Part shown: positions 23,321 through 34,882 of the stretch, piece by piece
How positions within the stretch are numbered: the first letter of the stretch is position 1
Layout: the number at the start of each line of letters is the position of its first letter
Assembly (NCBI GenBank): GCA_047495785.1
Contig: JBLDXI010000020.1
Coordinates: 2,232,001 to 2,296,000, forward strand
Length of the DNA: 64,000 nucleotides
Source of the DNA: Lepidodermella squamata
Lineage: Eukaryota > Gastrotricha
Direction: 5' to 3'
Made by a program: the position numbers and the translations under genes
Notes under the pieces: model-generated
The model's database searches: none
What the model was told of the DNA's origin: nothing
Seen by the model: the letters and a program-made list of their open reading frames with translations, nothing else

Positions 23321-23734
23321 TCACATAATTTTTGTTACATTAGCATGATGCCCATTGGCTAGTAGATCATAGGATAATCGGTTCTTTCCTTTGCTGATAC
23401 CGCCGATGATGTAAAACGTGTCGCCTTTGTAAACGATTCGCATCTCGATGCCTGTGTCATTTTTCGCCAAAACTTTGCCCTCGACTCGCATCGAATTAAT
23501 CGAGACTTCAAGCGTGTCGCGGTTGAATTGAATTATCACCTGGCCATTCAAAGGGCTCTTGTATTGCCACGCCTTAACGGGTGATATAGTAATATTTTTG
23601 TTCGGCTCGCTAAAATAAATAAAATGCTGTGACCTATTGAGGCAATTAATAGTTTAATTTGCTTACCTTTTCGTGCGACGCACAGAATTGTGTTCCGACT
23701 TAATATTATCAGCGTCACTGCCTTCAGTCGCCAT
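23321..23734 (-). CDS. Small FAIM-like beta-domain protein A
   Basis: Two exons (23667-23734, 23321-23609) give 118 residues. The short charged first exon (MATEGSDADNIKSEHNS) is followed by a single compact domain: VKAWQYKSP, GQVIIQFNRDTLEVSIN, DTGIEMRIVYKGDTFYIIGG and LSYDLLANGHHANVTK. The alternating beta pattern, the tryptophan before the first strand and the closing aliphatic strand with NG resemble the C-terminal domain of Fas apoptosis inhibitory molecule (FAIM). The resemblance is from memory and moderate. Two paralogues (26762-27171 and 27589-27951) share the layout. There is no signal peptide, so it is probably cytosolic. Role in this animal unknown. Confidence 0.6.
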
Positions 23735-24353
23735 TGTAAAATTGGAACGAAATACCAACGTCGCTAGACACCAGGGTCGGTTCGACAATAAGGTGGCAAA
23801 TACATTTACCATAAAAGTAATTTGGCGATTTTATCGAGCGCAAGGCAAGCGTGTTCGATAGACATCGTCAAGTTGCGTCCAAGTTTCGGGCTGTTAAATT
23901 ATTCAACAGCCATCGGTCTTATTATATACGAGCCACGCCGCCTCTTTAGCTTATAGTCTAACACCTTTTCGAGAAAATTGAATTGTTCTTATAATATAAA
24001 ATTCATAATGTAATGAAGGTGGTGTCGACAATATTTCATGCTTAAGCATGGCATGGCAGTCCAATTACGCAGATTTCCAACAATTATCCATTTCTTAATT
24101 AACCAGGCCTCAAAAATATAGCATACATAATTATAAATTCGAATTCTAGGATATTTTGATAAAAAGGAAGAAAACTAGTTTTGATATAGGTAATTTCGGA
24201 AATTCCAATCCTTGTACCACTCTGATGCAAGATGCAAGAGTTCCCAAAACTATGTTTTAAATTTGATGGACCCGCCGATTTAATCGGACCTAATCCAACT
24301 GTTAAGTACTTGCAGTGAAAGCCGTCTGCACATTTTTTGTTTTAGTTGCTGTT

Positions 24354-26210
24354 ATGGCTGCCTGCCGTTACTACCAGGTAATGAAATCGGGTCCGCGATT
24401 CACGCCGAAAATTTTATAGATGTCACTTCCAGGAGAGGAGGAATGAACTAGACATTTTGAGTGGACCTAATTTGGGATGCAGCATAGACATGATATCAAT
24501 ATAAATTGGGCGGGAAATTTGCAGATGGTCTGCTCAGTATGGGATATAGTTAGGAGGTATTTCGGACGCCAACCGGACCTGCGAACTGTTAAACTCCAAA
24601 TAATGTCTATCTATCGCTTTTAGAACTGATGTCTCGAAACCGAATAATGGTAAATGTAGGTTTTATTCTTATTCCTATCGCTAATTACAAATTACAATAA
24701 AAAATATGAGTCAGCCTCCCGACTTGCGTCGCTACGGCTCAGGATCAACTAGTTAAACATAGGTACATTTTCAGTGTCTTATTTGTGCAGGTTAGAACGT
24801 CGAATTTCCCAGCAAGACGGGGAAAGGGCCGGCGCCGAAGTCGCCACATCGGGTGCCGCAACCAGCACGGTTTCGCGGATAGCGAGCATTTCAACGTTTA
24901 GGCCAATAATTTCGACCACCTTGCCGGCAAACGCCGGCCATGCAGGTGCTTTGGTGCAACATTCAACATGCAGAGTGCGTGAAAAGGCCTCGGAACAGGA
25001 CAGTTCGACTGGATTGCCGAATTGATTTTCCGGATCCGTGCTGGCAGCGGTCCCACGACGGCAACAACTGGACACCATAGCCGATCCCCGCAGCTCAGAT
25101 TGACGTGCTAGCCTGCCTAAATTTACAAAAACAAAGGGAATTAAATCATTGCTTTTCGAATTGATGCTATTATTGTGCAGTGTAACATGATAAAGTAGGT
25201 ATTAAGCAGGACTAAATTAATTGCATCCAATCTTCTTCCGAGGTAGTCTCGGTCACGACAAACGGCGGCACGAGATTCCTCAGTCTCCACGCAGGACAGT
25301 GTTCATCGAGGTATTTTCGGCTTTTCTTGTCGAACTTGCTGCCGCAGACCGTGACGTGGTTGATGTATTCAATCATGAGCTGGTTGCCTTCAAAGCATCG
25401 TTTGACGTAATTATTCGCCATTTTTTGGAAGGTCTCTGTGATACATGGTACGCCAGATATCGCAATTGTACCCGCATCGAAACCGAATAATAAAAAATAG
25501 CGAAATAAGGGAATACTCTATGGCAAACCATAGAGAAATAATGAATTCAAGGATCCGATCAGATTTAATAAAAGCTTGTAATCCTCAGAGATCCGCCACC
25601 TTTCGCTCAGGTTCAGTAAAATAGTCCGGATGGGAGCCGTAAACGGTCACGCCACTCCCAAACGCTTGATAAAATGCTTTATCGAGTACCGCAAGTAGCT
25701 CAGAAAAATGACTTGGGGTGTGATATTTAATCCGGTCGGGGAGAAGTTCAGTTGGTTCGACTCTTTTTGAAGCGGTCTAAAAGCCTTGCTAAAAGCGCCA
25801 TGTGCTGCACGTGCCGTGGAAAGGGTGAATACCAAGAAGAGCGTATCTAGTGAAAGAGGGTGGCTATAGTTCAAATAAAATTATCTCAGAAATATTCACA
25901 AATTACCACAAATTACTAAAGCAGTTTACTTCTAGAACTTTTTGGCATAATTTGGGATATTTTCAGGTGTTTTTAATTGAATTTTGCTAAGATTTCGATT
26001 GAACTTGCCACTCCATTTCACTTGAGAGGATAGCAATACGGTCTTCTTGGTCTTCAGTCTTCACCCTTTCCACGGCACGTGCAGAACATGGTGTTTCCAG
26101 ACCGTTCGAAAAAGAGTCGCGATGGCGCCTAAAATTCCTCACCGCATTTTCAGCGTTGGATGACCCTTCAACGAAGCAACACTGGTTTGGTACAGCAATT
26201 ACCAACGACT
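24354..26210 (-). mobile_element. LINE debris between FAIM-like genes
   Basis: At 25212-25421 the minus strand reads MIEYINHV, KSRKYLDEHCPAWRLR, matching MADYVNYVCG, NVLADKCPAWHLR at the C-terminus of the LINE at 16119. So this is a second, decayed copy of the same family. Sequence upstream (25420-25870) has further fragments such as YLRYSIKHFIKRLG. At 24360-24400 an FHYLVV motif resembles the endonuclease end, and 24780-25078 is an unassigned GC-rich open stretch. The blocks around 25760-25850 and 26040-26130 are inverted copies of each other (sharing GCACGTGCCGTGGAAAGGGT). Confidence 0.55.
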
Positions 26211-26761
26211 GATTTGAACAGGAATAGACGTTAAGCTTTATTGACCGACAAGATTTGGCATTTAGCTTGGGTTACATGCGGGTGGAATTGAGCTACTCAG
26301 GGTCATAATTCTACGACGCTGGGTTCCGCGCGTTTTACGAGAAATACAACAACGGGAGAAGATTTCGGACTTCCGAAAATATCAAAATACCAAGAAGGGT
26401 TGGTCGGTTATGTACCCTATATAAATGACTCCGTTAGGCCGTTTAAACGGAAATGGAGATAGTCATTGATTGGCGTCGAGTGCTTTTTTTACTGAAATCT
26501 GAAATCACTGGCAGCCCAATTGTAATAGCGTGGAAAGGCTCGAGAATCTACGAGAAAACGACTGGACCTTTGGGCGTTCGAAACTTTCTTGAAAGTTCGA
26601 ACTATAAAACAGGAGTTTTATTTCAAACCATGATTATTGAACAGAGCATTTCATAAAATGAAATACGGCTGCGCCACTGTCATTTTAATCGCTAAAGATC
26701 GCCCAACCTGGCGGAGGAAAAAGCGCAGAAAATGGAAAAAATCCAGGAATAAAATATGGGC

Positions 26762-27171
26762 TTACTCTACTACTCCAGACGTTGATCCGTTTACAGTCAT
26801 CGAAAACGTCATAGTTTTGCCATTCGGCCTCCGCTTTTTCCCTGTGATGCAAAACTGATCCTGGCCAACTTCAAAATGTATCTCAACACGATCAGATGAT
26901 GAAGACAACTAGAAAAAACAAGTGAAATTCCCAAATTACACTCAAACGGATTTTACCTTTGTGGTAACCTTGCTCCCGTTTACGTTAACAGCAAATGATG
27001 AAGGGTGCAATTTAACGCTGACCTTTTGACCACTCATCGCTTTCCACGTCCATTTTGTCGCTTCTTTCGGCTCGCTGAAATACAATTTTATTGAACCCGC
27101 CAAAATTTCACACCAATTTGACCTGATACCTGGTAGGTTTTTGATTATGCCGCTCGTCATCCTTCGCCATG
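26762..27171 (-). CDS. Small FAIM-like beta-domain protein B
   Basis: Three exons (27131-27171, 26957-27074, 26762-26908) give 101 residues. The domain reads KWTWKAMSGQKVSVKLHPSS, FAVNVNGSKVTTK, RVEIHFEVGQDQFCITGKK and MTFSMTVNGSTSGVVE. It has the same order of strands as protein A, including the tryptophan motif, an xxEIHFxxGxDxFxI strand and a final strand ending in NG. The first intron splits an Arg/Ser codon right before SEP (SEPNKN in A, SEPKEA in B), which supports common descent. An upstream in-frame ATG at 27189 is possible; I chose 27171 because CAG immediately precedes it and protein A starts in the same place relative to the splice site. Confidence 0.6.
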
Positions 27172-27588
27172 CTGAACAAGAAGGACATTTTTCTGGTTTA
27201 ATAAGTTAATTATAGCGCGATTTTCCCGGCTTAAAATGATCACAACGATGTTATATGGGATCTTGCTTTTTTTATAACGAACATCCACCTCAATCGCATA
27301 CGTAATGAGCGAGAGTCAATAGACAAAAGAAAGCGGTTCCTTTTATATATCTTGACAAAAGGTGCTATTAATCGATGGCAAATGTGAGAAAATTTTCCGT
27401 TCTTTTATTTAATCGATAAAAACACCTTGAAATAAAACCATCGATATTCCGATCAACAGAGTTTATTGCGCGAAATTTAGTTATAGAAATGAACTGAAAA
27501 AATCAGCCGCTATATTCATCAAAATTCATAATTCGTGAGAAAAAATTGTTAGGTCATCGAATTTTATATAGAGGCAGATTATTTTATA

Positions 27589-27951
27589 TCACGGACCAGC
27601 GTGGCTAACGTGTTGGCCATTCGCGACTAGTTCGAAAAACCACTGCTTGTACTCTTCTGGAAATAGGCCATTGATGACCAGCTGATCAGAACCGTGGCTA
27701 AATTCGATTTTGATCGTATCATCAGACCGCTCAGTCGCTGACGGAGCCACCAAAACATCGTTTATCTTGATCTCATTCGTCAACTCGTTGAACTCAACTA
27801 GAGTTGATCCAGAGCCAGCTGAATCGTACTCCCATAGGTGAAGTTTACTTTTAACCTGCGAATTTTGGCCAGCTTTTCGCCTGAAAGTAACATAAATTAT
27901 TTTAAAATTTTACTAGTAAAGAAATGCGTACTCAGTCCTAAGATGAGGCAT
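27589..27951 (-). CDS. Small FAIM-like beta-domain protein C
   Basis: Two exons (27932-27951, 27589-27880) give 103 residues, with a first exon of only 20 nt (MPHLRTE). The domain contains KLHLWEYDSAGSGSTLVEF, NEIKINDVLV, DTIKIEFSHGSDQLVINGL and KQWFFELVANGQHV. IKIEFSHG and WFFELVANG are the segments most like FAIM. Compared with A and B it is the most acidic. It is transcribed in the same direction, only about 400 bp upstream of gene B, so the three form a tandem family interrupted by LINE debris between A and B. Confidence 0.6.
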
Positions 27952-28554
27952 CGTGTATCTGTTTTTTGTTCTATAGAAAAAGTGAAAAAATTATATAACT
28001 GCCACCGGACTGGGTGGAACCTGGTGAAATAGTGTAGATTTGCGTCATTCGTTGCCGTTGCCACGTGGCGCGCTGGTTGTTTACGTAGAAAAAATATAAT
28101 TAAATTATCGAATCAACCCTAGACGAGCCGGTATCGCAAAATCTCAGGTTTCCTGTCTATCATGAAGCCCGAATAAATTGTACCATCAATAATTCAAAGA
28201 AAAAGTCCTGGACGTAGCCTTGCCTTATTGCGTGGGGAAACTTTGGACGAAGCCATTTTTCTAAGATTAAATTTCATTCTTCATGCAGAAAATTCGAATA
28301 TTTTGGACCAAGCGGGAACGATAATTTCTGGTATTTTTTTTATTTTTTATTATTTTTCCTGATTTTTCTCAAAGCCCCTACATAACCTAACAACGATAAC
28401 GCAAGTTACGGTATCAATCAACTAAATTTGCGAAATTCCAATTTATTTACAACTAAAATACCGACGAAAATTGACAGAAAATTCGTTGTGACAAAAATTG
28501 CAAAAAATTATTAAAAAATAAATGCTAAATTAATTTTTCAATAATCGACGATAG
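27952..28554. other. Intergenic region
   Basis: No exons are recognised. The region separates the FAIM-like cluster from the stop codon of the receptor cyclase at 28555 and should include that gene's 3' untranslated region. Confidence 0.4.
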
Positions 28555-31500
28555 TCAGGATTGATTACTAGTATGAGCGTTAACATCTTGATCTACTAAG
28601 AAATAAGTTTTCACAGGGCCAATTCCGTGTATGTTGACCAAATCCGGCCGCTCGTCCAAGTGATAGCCACCCAACACGTCGAGTATCGCCTTCGCCTCGG
28701 CTGAGACGTGAATTTTCATCGGCACGCCGGAGCTTTCAATGTACGACGTGTACGTAACAGCGGCACCGAAAAGGCAGTAGCGCGGCATTTTGAGGCCGAC
28801 CACGCCGGCCATCGCCGCGCCCGAGTGAATGCCGCAGCGGATGCGCAGTGGCGTGTTGGGTTTGTGGCGAATTTTGAAATTGGCGACGCATGTCATGATG
28901 TTGAGCGCGACGCCGGCTATTTCGCCGGCGTGGCGCAGACCGTTCCGCATCGGAAGGCCGGACGCGACCATGTACGCGTCGCCGATTGTTTCGACTTTGT
29001 AAACATCGTAGGAAGAGATTATGTTGTCAAATTGGCTATAAATTAAGACAAAAATTGACCAAAAATTAAGAAAAATATTCAGAAAAATCAAAGCTTGGGT
29101 ACCTGTAAAGGTCGTTGAGAAGGTCGACGATTTGCAGCGGTGTTGAATCCTGATAAATGCATTCAGTTAATCATTATATAGCCCTTATGTTGAACGAATT
29201 TAGCTAGCAATGAGAGTATTTTAACAGGGTATTTTGCTATGGAATTTATGGAAAAATCGAGTCAGTATAAATTTAGGGCAGTCTTGGAAACAGGTAAGGT
29301 ATTACAGACACAAGGGTTACAGGGCTACATCTAAAGCTTCAGCATTAGAATTTATCTAATGGGTCCTCCTCTTACTGAAACTACCTTCCCGGTGAGTGGA
29401 AAATACTTTGCTGTAGCAGAACCAGATATGCTTAAGCGGAATTTTCAATGGGCCTAAAACCTTGCCCAAAACCACTTTCGGAACTTTCAAGGTTGCCATG
29501 ATGGTTGACCAATATAATTCTAAATTTATAGTCATTGAATTTTACGTAAGACGTTGAGATCAATTCTGAAATCATGCTTTGCCTCAAATTCCTATTCGAT
29601 TTAATTAGGAGTTTTAAGAAGATTCTAGAATTTCAAGCATTCTTTCGCCAATGGAACTCCTAAATTTGTAGCGGTGTAGGTTCCGCTCACCGTAAGTTTG
29701 GTTCCGGTAAAAGATATTCCCCTTTATCTAAATATGGTGTTTCGAATTTCACATCTCTTCCTGGAATCTGAATTTTTTGTTATCATACCTAATCGATAGA
29801 TCCCACTATAAATTATGCGTATTTTGCGCTATATGAGCAGTCGCATAGTTACGCCTCAGCCTACGGAGCCATTATCGATTTGAAGTATCGATTTTACAAA
29901 TCAGTGATTTTTCCGAAATCAGCCGCCTAAATTAAATTAAATTAGTGTTGGAACCAAAATTTGGTGTTGCAAACCCTAATTAGTGTCTCGCATGCTATAT
30001 TGTAGGTCATTAACTACTTAAAGTGGGCCGCCGGGTTGGTTACCTAAAGGAAACCAGGTTTCAAGGTATCCTCAGCTGATCAAGTTAAAAGATTTTGAAT
30101 AGTTTTCACGAGATAATTTCTTTTAATATTTGATAGCTTAGTGTGCTGATTTTGATTTGATTTGGTATTTTTTTCAGAATAAATGAAGCCAGCGAAAGAC
30201 ACGTAAAATTGGTTGAATCATAGCAACTGTTAATTTCGCTTTTTGATTCTATTCAATTTGAATATTGATTCTTATCAATTCAATTCGACTTTCATCGACT
30301 TTGTCCCAAATTTTTTCACTCACGGAAGAAAGCGCAGTGAAGCCGACAATGTCGGAGAAGTAAATAGTGACACAGTCGTAAAACTCGGGATGAACCGTCC
30401 GCCCGGCCTTCAACTCTTCGAAAACCGATTGAGGTAGCAGTTTCGACAGCAAGTCTTCCGTGCGGTGCTTTTCAGCACTCAGCTCAGCCGTTCGCTTGTT
30501 CACAATTTCCTCCAACTTCTCAGCGTGCTTCTCCATAATTCGCACCATTTCATCGATTAGATTTGTCTCCCTGAAAGCATGCGAAAAAAACACATAAATA
30601 GGCACGAATAGCGACAAAATAATCAATAAAAATTCTTGTACACGAGGTAATTAAGCGTAATGATGCATCGGCACGACTTACTTTCCCTTGTTCATTTTGC
30701 GCAGCATCTTAGAAATAGCTGGAAAGTCTGGTCGGAAACTTGCGACTTCGTCCCAGCAAATTCTTGCGTAGTTAAAAAAATCAATATTTTGACATTTTTT
30801 CACTCGAAATCGTAAACAACTCACCTTGCGAGCTGGGCTAAATCTGTCATTTGTCCGTCGGCTTCGAAAAGATCTGGCCTAAAGGGTGGATACGTTCCAC
30901 TTTTCACCTTTTCGATAACAGCTGAAAAAAGAGAAATTTTGGAACTTGACTAAGAAAACTTGCAACTACTCACAGGTCTCTGGCAATAGATAGGATTCGT
31001 AAGGTTTTGATCGAGTGATAATTTCGTAAATGATGACACCAAATGAGTAAATGTCCGCCTTTTGACTGCCTCGTATTGGAGCTTTGTTCATTCTTAGAAG
31101 TTCAGGAGCAGTCCATAGCATCGCTAAAAAATTTATAAGTCGGTATATTCGCACTTGAATAAGAACGCGTTTTGCCTATCCGTACTTGGAATCGTACTTA
31201 GAAAGGGTTCCAGCAGCGGATAATTGAAAGTTTTTTGCTCAAAATGCTCTAGCTTGAAATGCTCATACTTCAACTGGTTGGAAAAAGAGATTCCAGTGGA
31301 CGAAATTTTAGGTGATGAAGGTAGGGGAAAACTTTCAGAAAGGTCAGGAAACTCAAGATTCAGTTCTATTGATAAAATCAAACAAAAATATGGTGAGGCT
31401 GGAACCTTTTTTTCAACCAGATGAAGTTCGAGCCTTACTTAGTTTCAAGCCTAGAGCATTTTGAGCAAAAGGATTTTCAATTATCCGCTGCTGGAACCTT

Positions 31501-34500
31501 TTGTAAGTACGATTCCAAGTACGCTCCAATCTCGGAAAAATAAAAAAACCCTCCTTAAAATAAAATTTAAATTTTTTTCCTACCATGAGCCGATGAAGCG
31601 CTGTGACCGAACCGTGAATCGGCCATTTCGTTGTGATGCCCGCCATCGTCGAGATGGAAGCGCTTTTCAATGGCCTGCAAAACAGCTGGCGCCACGTGAT
31701 TGCCAGTCGGCGTGGAGGATTCCTCGAACACCGGCATTGGCATGTTGGCAATGCGGCAGAACCACCGCGAGTCGACTAGAACGTTGTGCGAACTTAGTCG
31801 ACCATGCGATTTTATCGACGACTGGTGTAGAAACGTCATACCAGCGGCGATGTCGCAGGCGAAGGAGAGTTTGAACAGCCGGTCGAGTTGGATGCCGCGT
31901 TTGCGCAGTACGTGGGCTAGCGTGCCTTTTGAACAAAAGGCTTGGATGACGCAAAGCCGGCTCGGGTTTGTTGTTACAGCGATGAATGGGTTGACGTTAA
32001 CGTGACGTAAACTTCGCATTTCTTGCAACTCGGCGATGAGCGCTTGATCGAGGACGCATGTTGATTTTTTGAGGAGGCTTGAGTTCACGAAGTTCAGAAA
32101 TGGGCAAATTAAATATTATTATTAGGTGAAAAGGACACAAATCGATAAAGTGAAGGAGAGGAAAGAAAAGACTTCTCACATGGGTAAAATTCCAGAATTC
32201 AGCTTTCAGCACTCATCCCCGAATATTATTATTTTTTACCAAATTTTACTTGCGAAAATCTTTTATAGAATTTGTTTTGAAGTACAATAGTACCTAAATC
32301 TTCAATATTTCCTGATACGGGGAAAATGCAGGGGCTGAAAATAATTCTTGCAAATTAAGATTTTAAATTTTTGATGGATGCATTGTGGTTCCCAAGCCCC
32401 ACCCGACCAATATAAATAATTCCTGTACAGAACATTTTTTAAATAATTTTCGGAGCTTTGATGGTTTTAGGTTCAAATTGTAGGTTCAAATATTCTGTTT
32501 TAGATAGCTTTTAACTGAAAAGATTAAATTAAAATACTGCTGGAATCCTATTTAACAAGTGAACAGTGATGTTAGCGAATTTTCCAGAATTTTCAGAAAA
32601 TCGCCAACAGTAAGCTGGCTTGGAAAAGAAATATTCCCGGCTTTCATTTATTCTATTCCCCTAAAGATTTTTCAATTTCCAAGTTTTAAATAGATTTGAA
32701 CTTCGAACTTTGAACTTTGAACTTCGAAGTCTATTGTCTCAGCAGCCCTCGATTGAAATCTGAAGACTTATCAAAATCTCTTAATGTCAAAAATTTCGTT
32801 AAACCCCACCTTTCACTTGCCATTTGAAATCAGAATAATCAAGCTAATTTTGCAAAATTTTCCTTTTATAATTACCTGACGTATACTGTTTCACCGCGGA
32901 AGGTAGCCCGGACGAGATTGACGGAATCAGCACCGCCCGCCAATGATCCGTCTTGCCGTGAAGTACCGCCACTCGTTTGATTAGTTGACGTATCACTATC
33001 GTAATTCGTACCAGCCGCTGGGCCTGTTGCCGAACTTGCAATATCGCTGACTTTAGCCACGGCTGAACCTCCTAATAAAGCCGCCACCGGGACCTGAGAC
33101 GCGGCCTTACTCCTGCCTAATCGACTCGCCTCGTTATCCTGATTATACGCGAACTCAATCTCCTGAAAATCAGCTACAACCTCGGCAATCATCGCATTCG
33201 CCTGCTTTTTCATCTGCCGAATTTTCGCTCGAATCGTGAAGAATGAAATAATAATAACTAAGGATAACCCGACAAAACCGCCAATTGCAGCCCCGCTAAC
33301 TAGCCCGGCGTCGACAGGGGGCGGCGGGCAGTTGGACCCTTCAAGTTTGCAAAAATCTTCAACCGGAACTGCCTCGCCACTTCCGGGCCATGTTATCTTG
33401 CTGAGCTGGACAAACGAACCATTCGGTGCTAGTCTCAAAACTCGAATCATCTGATTAACGGGCGACGCTCCGTTGGTGCTAACGGCTTGAACGCTGGATA
33501 TTTCCAGGTCTTTTACAAAACGATCGCAAACATCGTCGTAGATCATTGACGCATTTGAGTCGAAAACTAAAATTCAGAAAAATTCAGAAAAAATTCAGGA
33601 AATTTTCAATAATTTACAGTGAAACGTGCTGTTGCAAAAGAATTCGCCGATTGCCAGCCCGGTTTGTTCAGACAACTGGAGGGCTTTTAGGGAGACGCGT
33701 AATTTATGATAAACAAGTGAATAAAAATCAATATCAGCATTGAAGGTTGACTTTTCTTGAATTTTCACCTGGAAGAAATCGGAAATTATTGAATAAAATT
33801 GAATTTTTCAAACAAATACCGGGAAAATTTGCTCGAAGGGTAGTGGTAAGCTTCGGGCGATCATCAGGCCCTCTCGCCCTGTCTTCACCAAAGCATCATA
33901 GGACCTCGCGACTAAATTGGACGATCTCAGCACCAGATAGACCTTGCCATTAACGTAATCAGCCTGTTTATCCGCCAGATCGGACAATTGCTTGATGAAG
34001 GTCAACATATCAGTCTGGCGGTCGAGCATGATGAAAATCACTGTGCCGTGACGGAGGGCTTCAACAGCCGCTGATTCACTGGCGCATAGCGATCCGCTTT
34101 GGAAGTAACCGGTGCAAAACAGGGTTCGGGTCAGGGTGACTTTAGTCCCGAATTCCTCCCAAATCGTCGCGTTTACGTCTTGAAAAATGTCCTCAAATTC
34201 AGCCCATATCGGCGTGGTTACAAAATGGTACCGCCTCCAGTTGTAAGTTCGCGTGAAGCCTTCGATAATTCGAACAACCGACCTAGCGCCTAGGCCGTCG
34301 AAAATCATCTGCCGCCCGCCGACCGGGTTGATGCCCCGCAGATACGCGAAATTAGGCGCCGAGTGGCGTTGGTAGCAACAGTTTGATAGGATCATTAAAT
34401 CCGGAAATTCCTCGAGTAATCCGTTAATTTCCGTACAGACATCAGCGTTGCATGACAACATGTCGACGAGCATGCGAACTGGAATGTCGCTTTGGTCACC

Positions 34501-34882
34501 CTCCATCAGGCCTTTCTTAAGGGTGCTGCTCGAGCCATTCAGCATGAACTGAGCTCGAATGTCTGGTAAAGGTTGCGAGACGTTGTAACCGTAACGGCGG
34601 TCGTTGAACGTCACCCTCGTTAAAGCTGTAGCATTTAGAGCGGCTCGAAAAATTGTATTAGCCTTAAAAAAAAATTAAATTAATTTTAAATTGAAAAATA
34701 TGTATTGCTATACTTACCAAATTTTGATCCATTGTCGTCGGAAAATCTGGCGGTAATTTTTCTGTTAAAATGGCGACTCGAACCGCCCGAGACGTTTGAG
34801 CCGTTGAAAGTCGCGGAAATGCCAATAAAAACGCAATTAAAACCACACCCGTGTGGCGAAAATTCAGTAGCCTTAATAACAT
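28555..34882 (-). CDS. Receptor guanylyl cyclase 1, predicted catalytically dead
   Basis: Eleven exons (34718-34882, 33820-34662, 33618-33768, 32876-33566, 31584-32077, 30974-31123, 30825-30921, 30682-30762, 30324-30570, 29103-29149, 28555-29035) give 1148 residues. Order: signal peptide ([18 protein letters not shown]), extracellular ligand-binding domain with a CC pair ([10 protein letters not shown]), one membrane helix ([20 protein letters not shown]), a kinase-homology pseudokinase ([39 protein letters not shown]), a coiled-coil linker ([20 protein letters not shown]) and a cyclase domain. The cyclase keeps both metal Asp residues ([15 protein letters not shown]) and the guanine-selective Glu and Cys. 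The catalytic loop, however, reads [17 protein letters not shown] where the family has GDTVN-A-SRMES: the transition-state Asn is Thr1083 and the Arg is Tyr1087. Start 34882 precedes the signal peptide and follows a TTTTTTTTAGGGAG acceptor-like site. Confidence 0.9.
29690..29960. repeat. GATATCGG-family repeat in cyclase 1 intron
   Basis: About 240 bp inside the 1.17-kb intron 29150-30323 matches the repeat at 35816-36062: TATGCGTATTTTGC, then AAGTATCGATTTTAC and AAATCAGTGATTTTTCCGA, with GGTTCC/GGAACC at the outer edges. It is a dispersed non-coding repeat of this genome. The rest of this intron shows nothing I can name. Confidence 0.65.
31170..31540. repeat. Inverted repeat in cyclase 1 intron
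   Basis: The intron 31124-31583 contains two arms of about 85 bp (about 31175-31255 and 31435-31530) that are inverted copies: GTACTTGGAATCGTACTTA, GGTTCCAGCAGCGGATAATT and TTTTGCTCAAAATGCTCTAG recur in complement. The element would place a long hairpin between two exons of the pseudokinase domain. No coding sequence. Possibly a MITE. Confidence 0.75.
32078..32875 (-). other. Longest-but-one intron of cyclase 1
   Basis: About 800 bp between the membrane-proximal exon and the pseudokinase exon. It contains a short tandem of TTGAACTTTGAAC-like units near 32695-32730 and is otherwise unremarkable AT-rich sequence. Confidence 0.5.

Noticed and set aside
24774-25078. GC-rich frames on both strands in the FAIM-LINE interval
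   Set aside because: Both strands are open for the same stretch with no motif; it lies among LINE debris, so I do not call a gene.
28708-29046. Plus-strand 112-codon frame over the cyclase 1 catalytic exon
   Set aside because: Antisense shadow of a GC-biased coding exon; no start context or motif.
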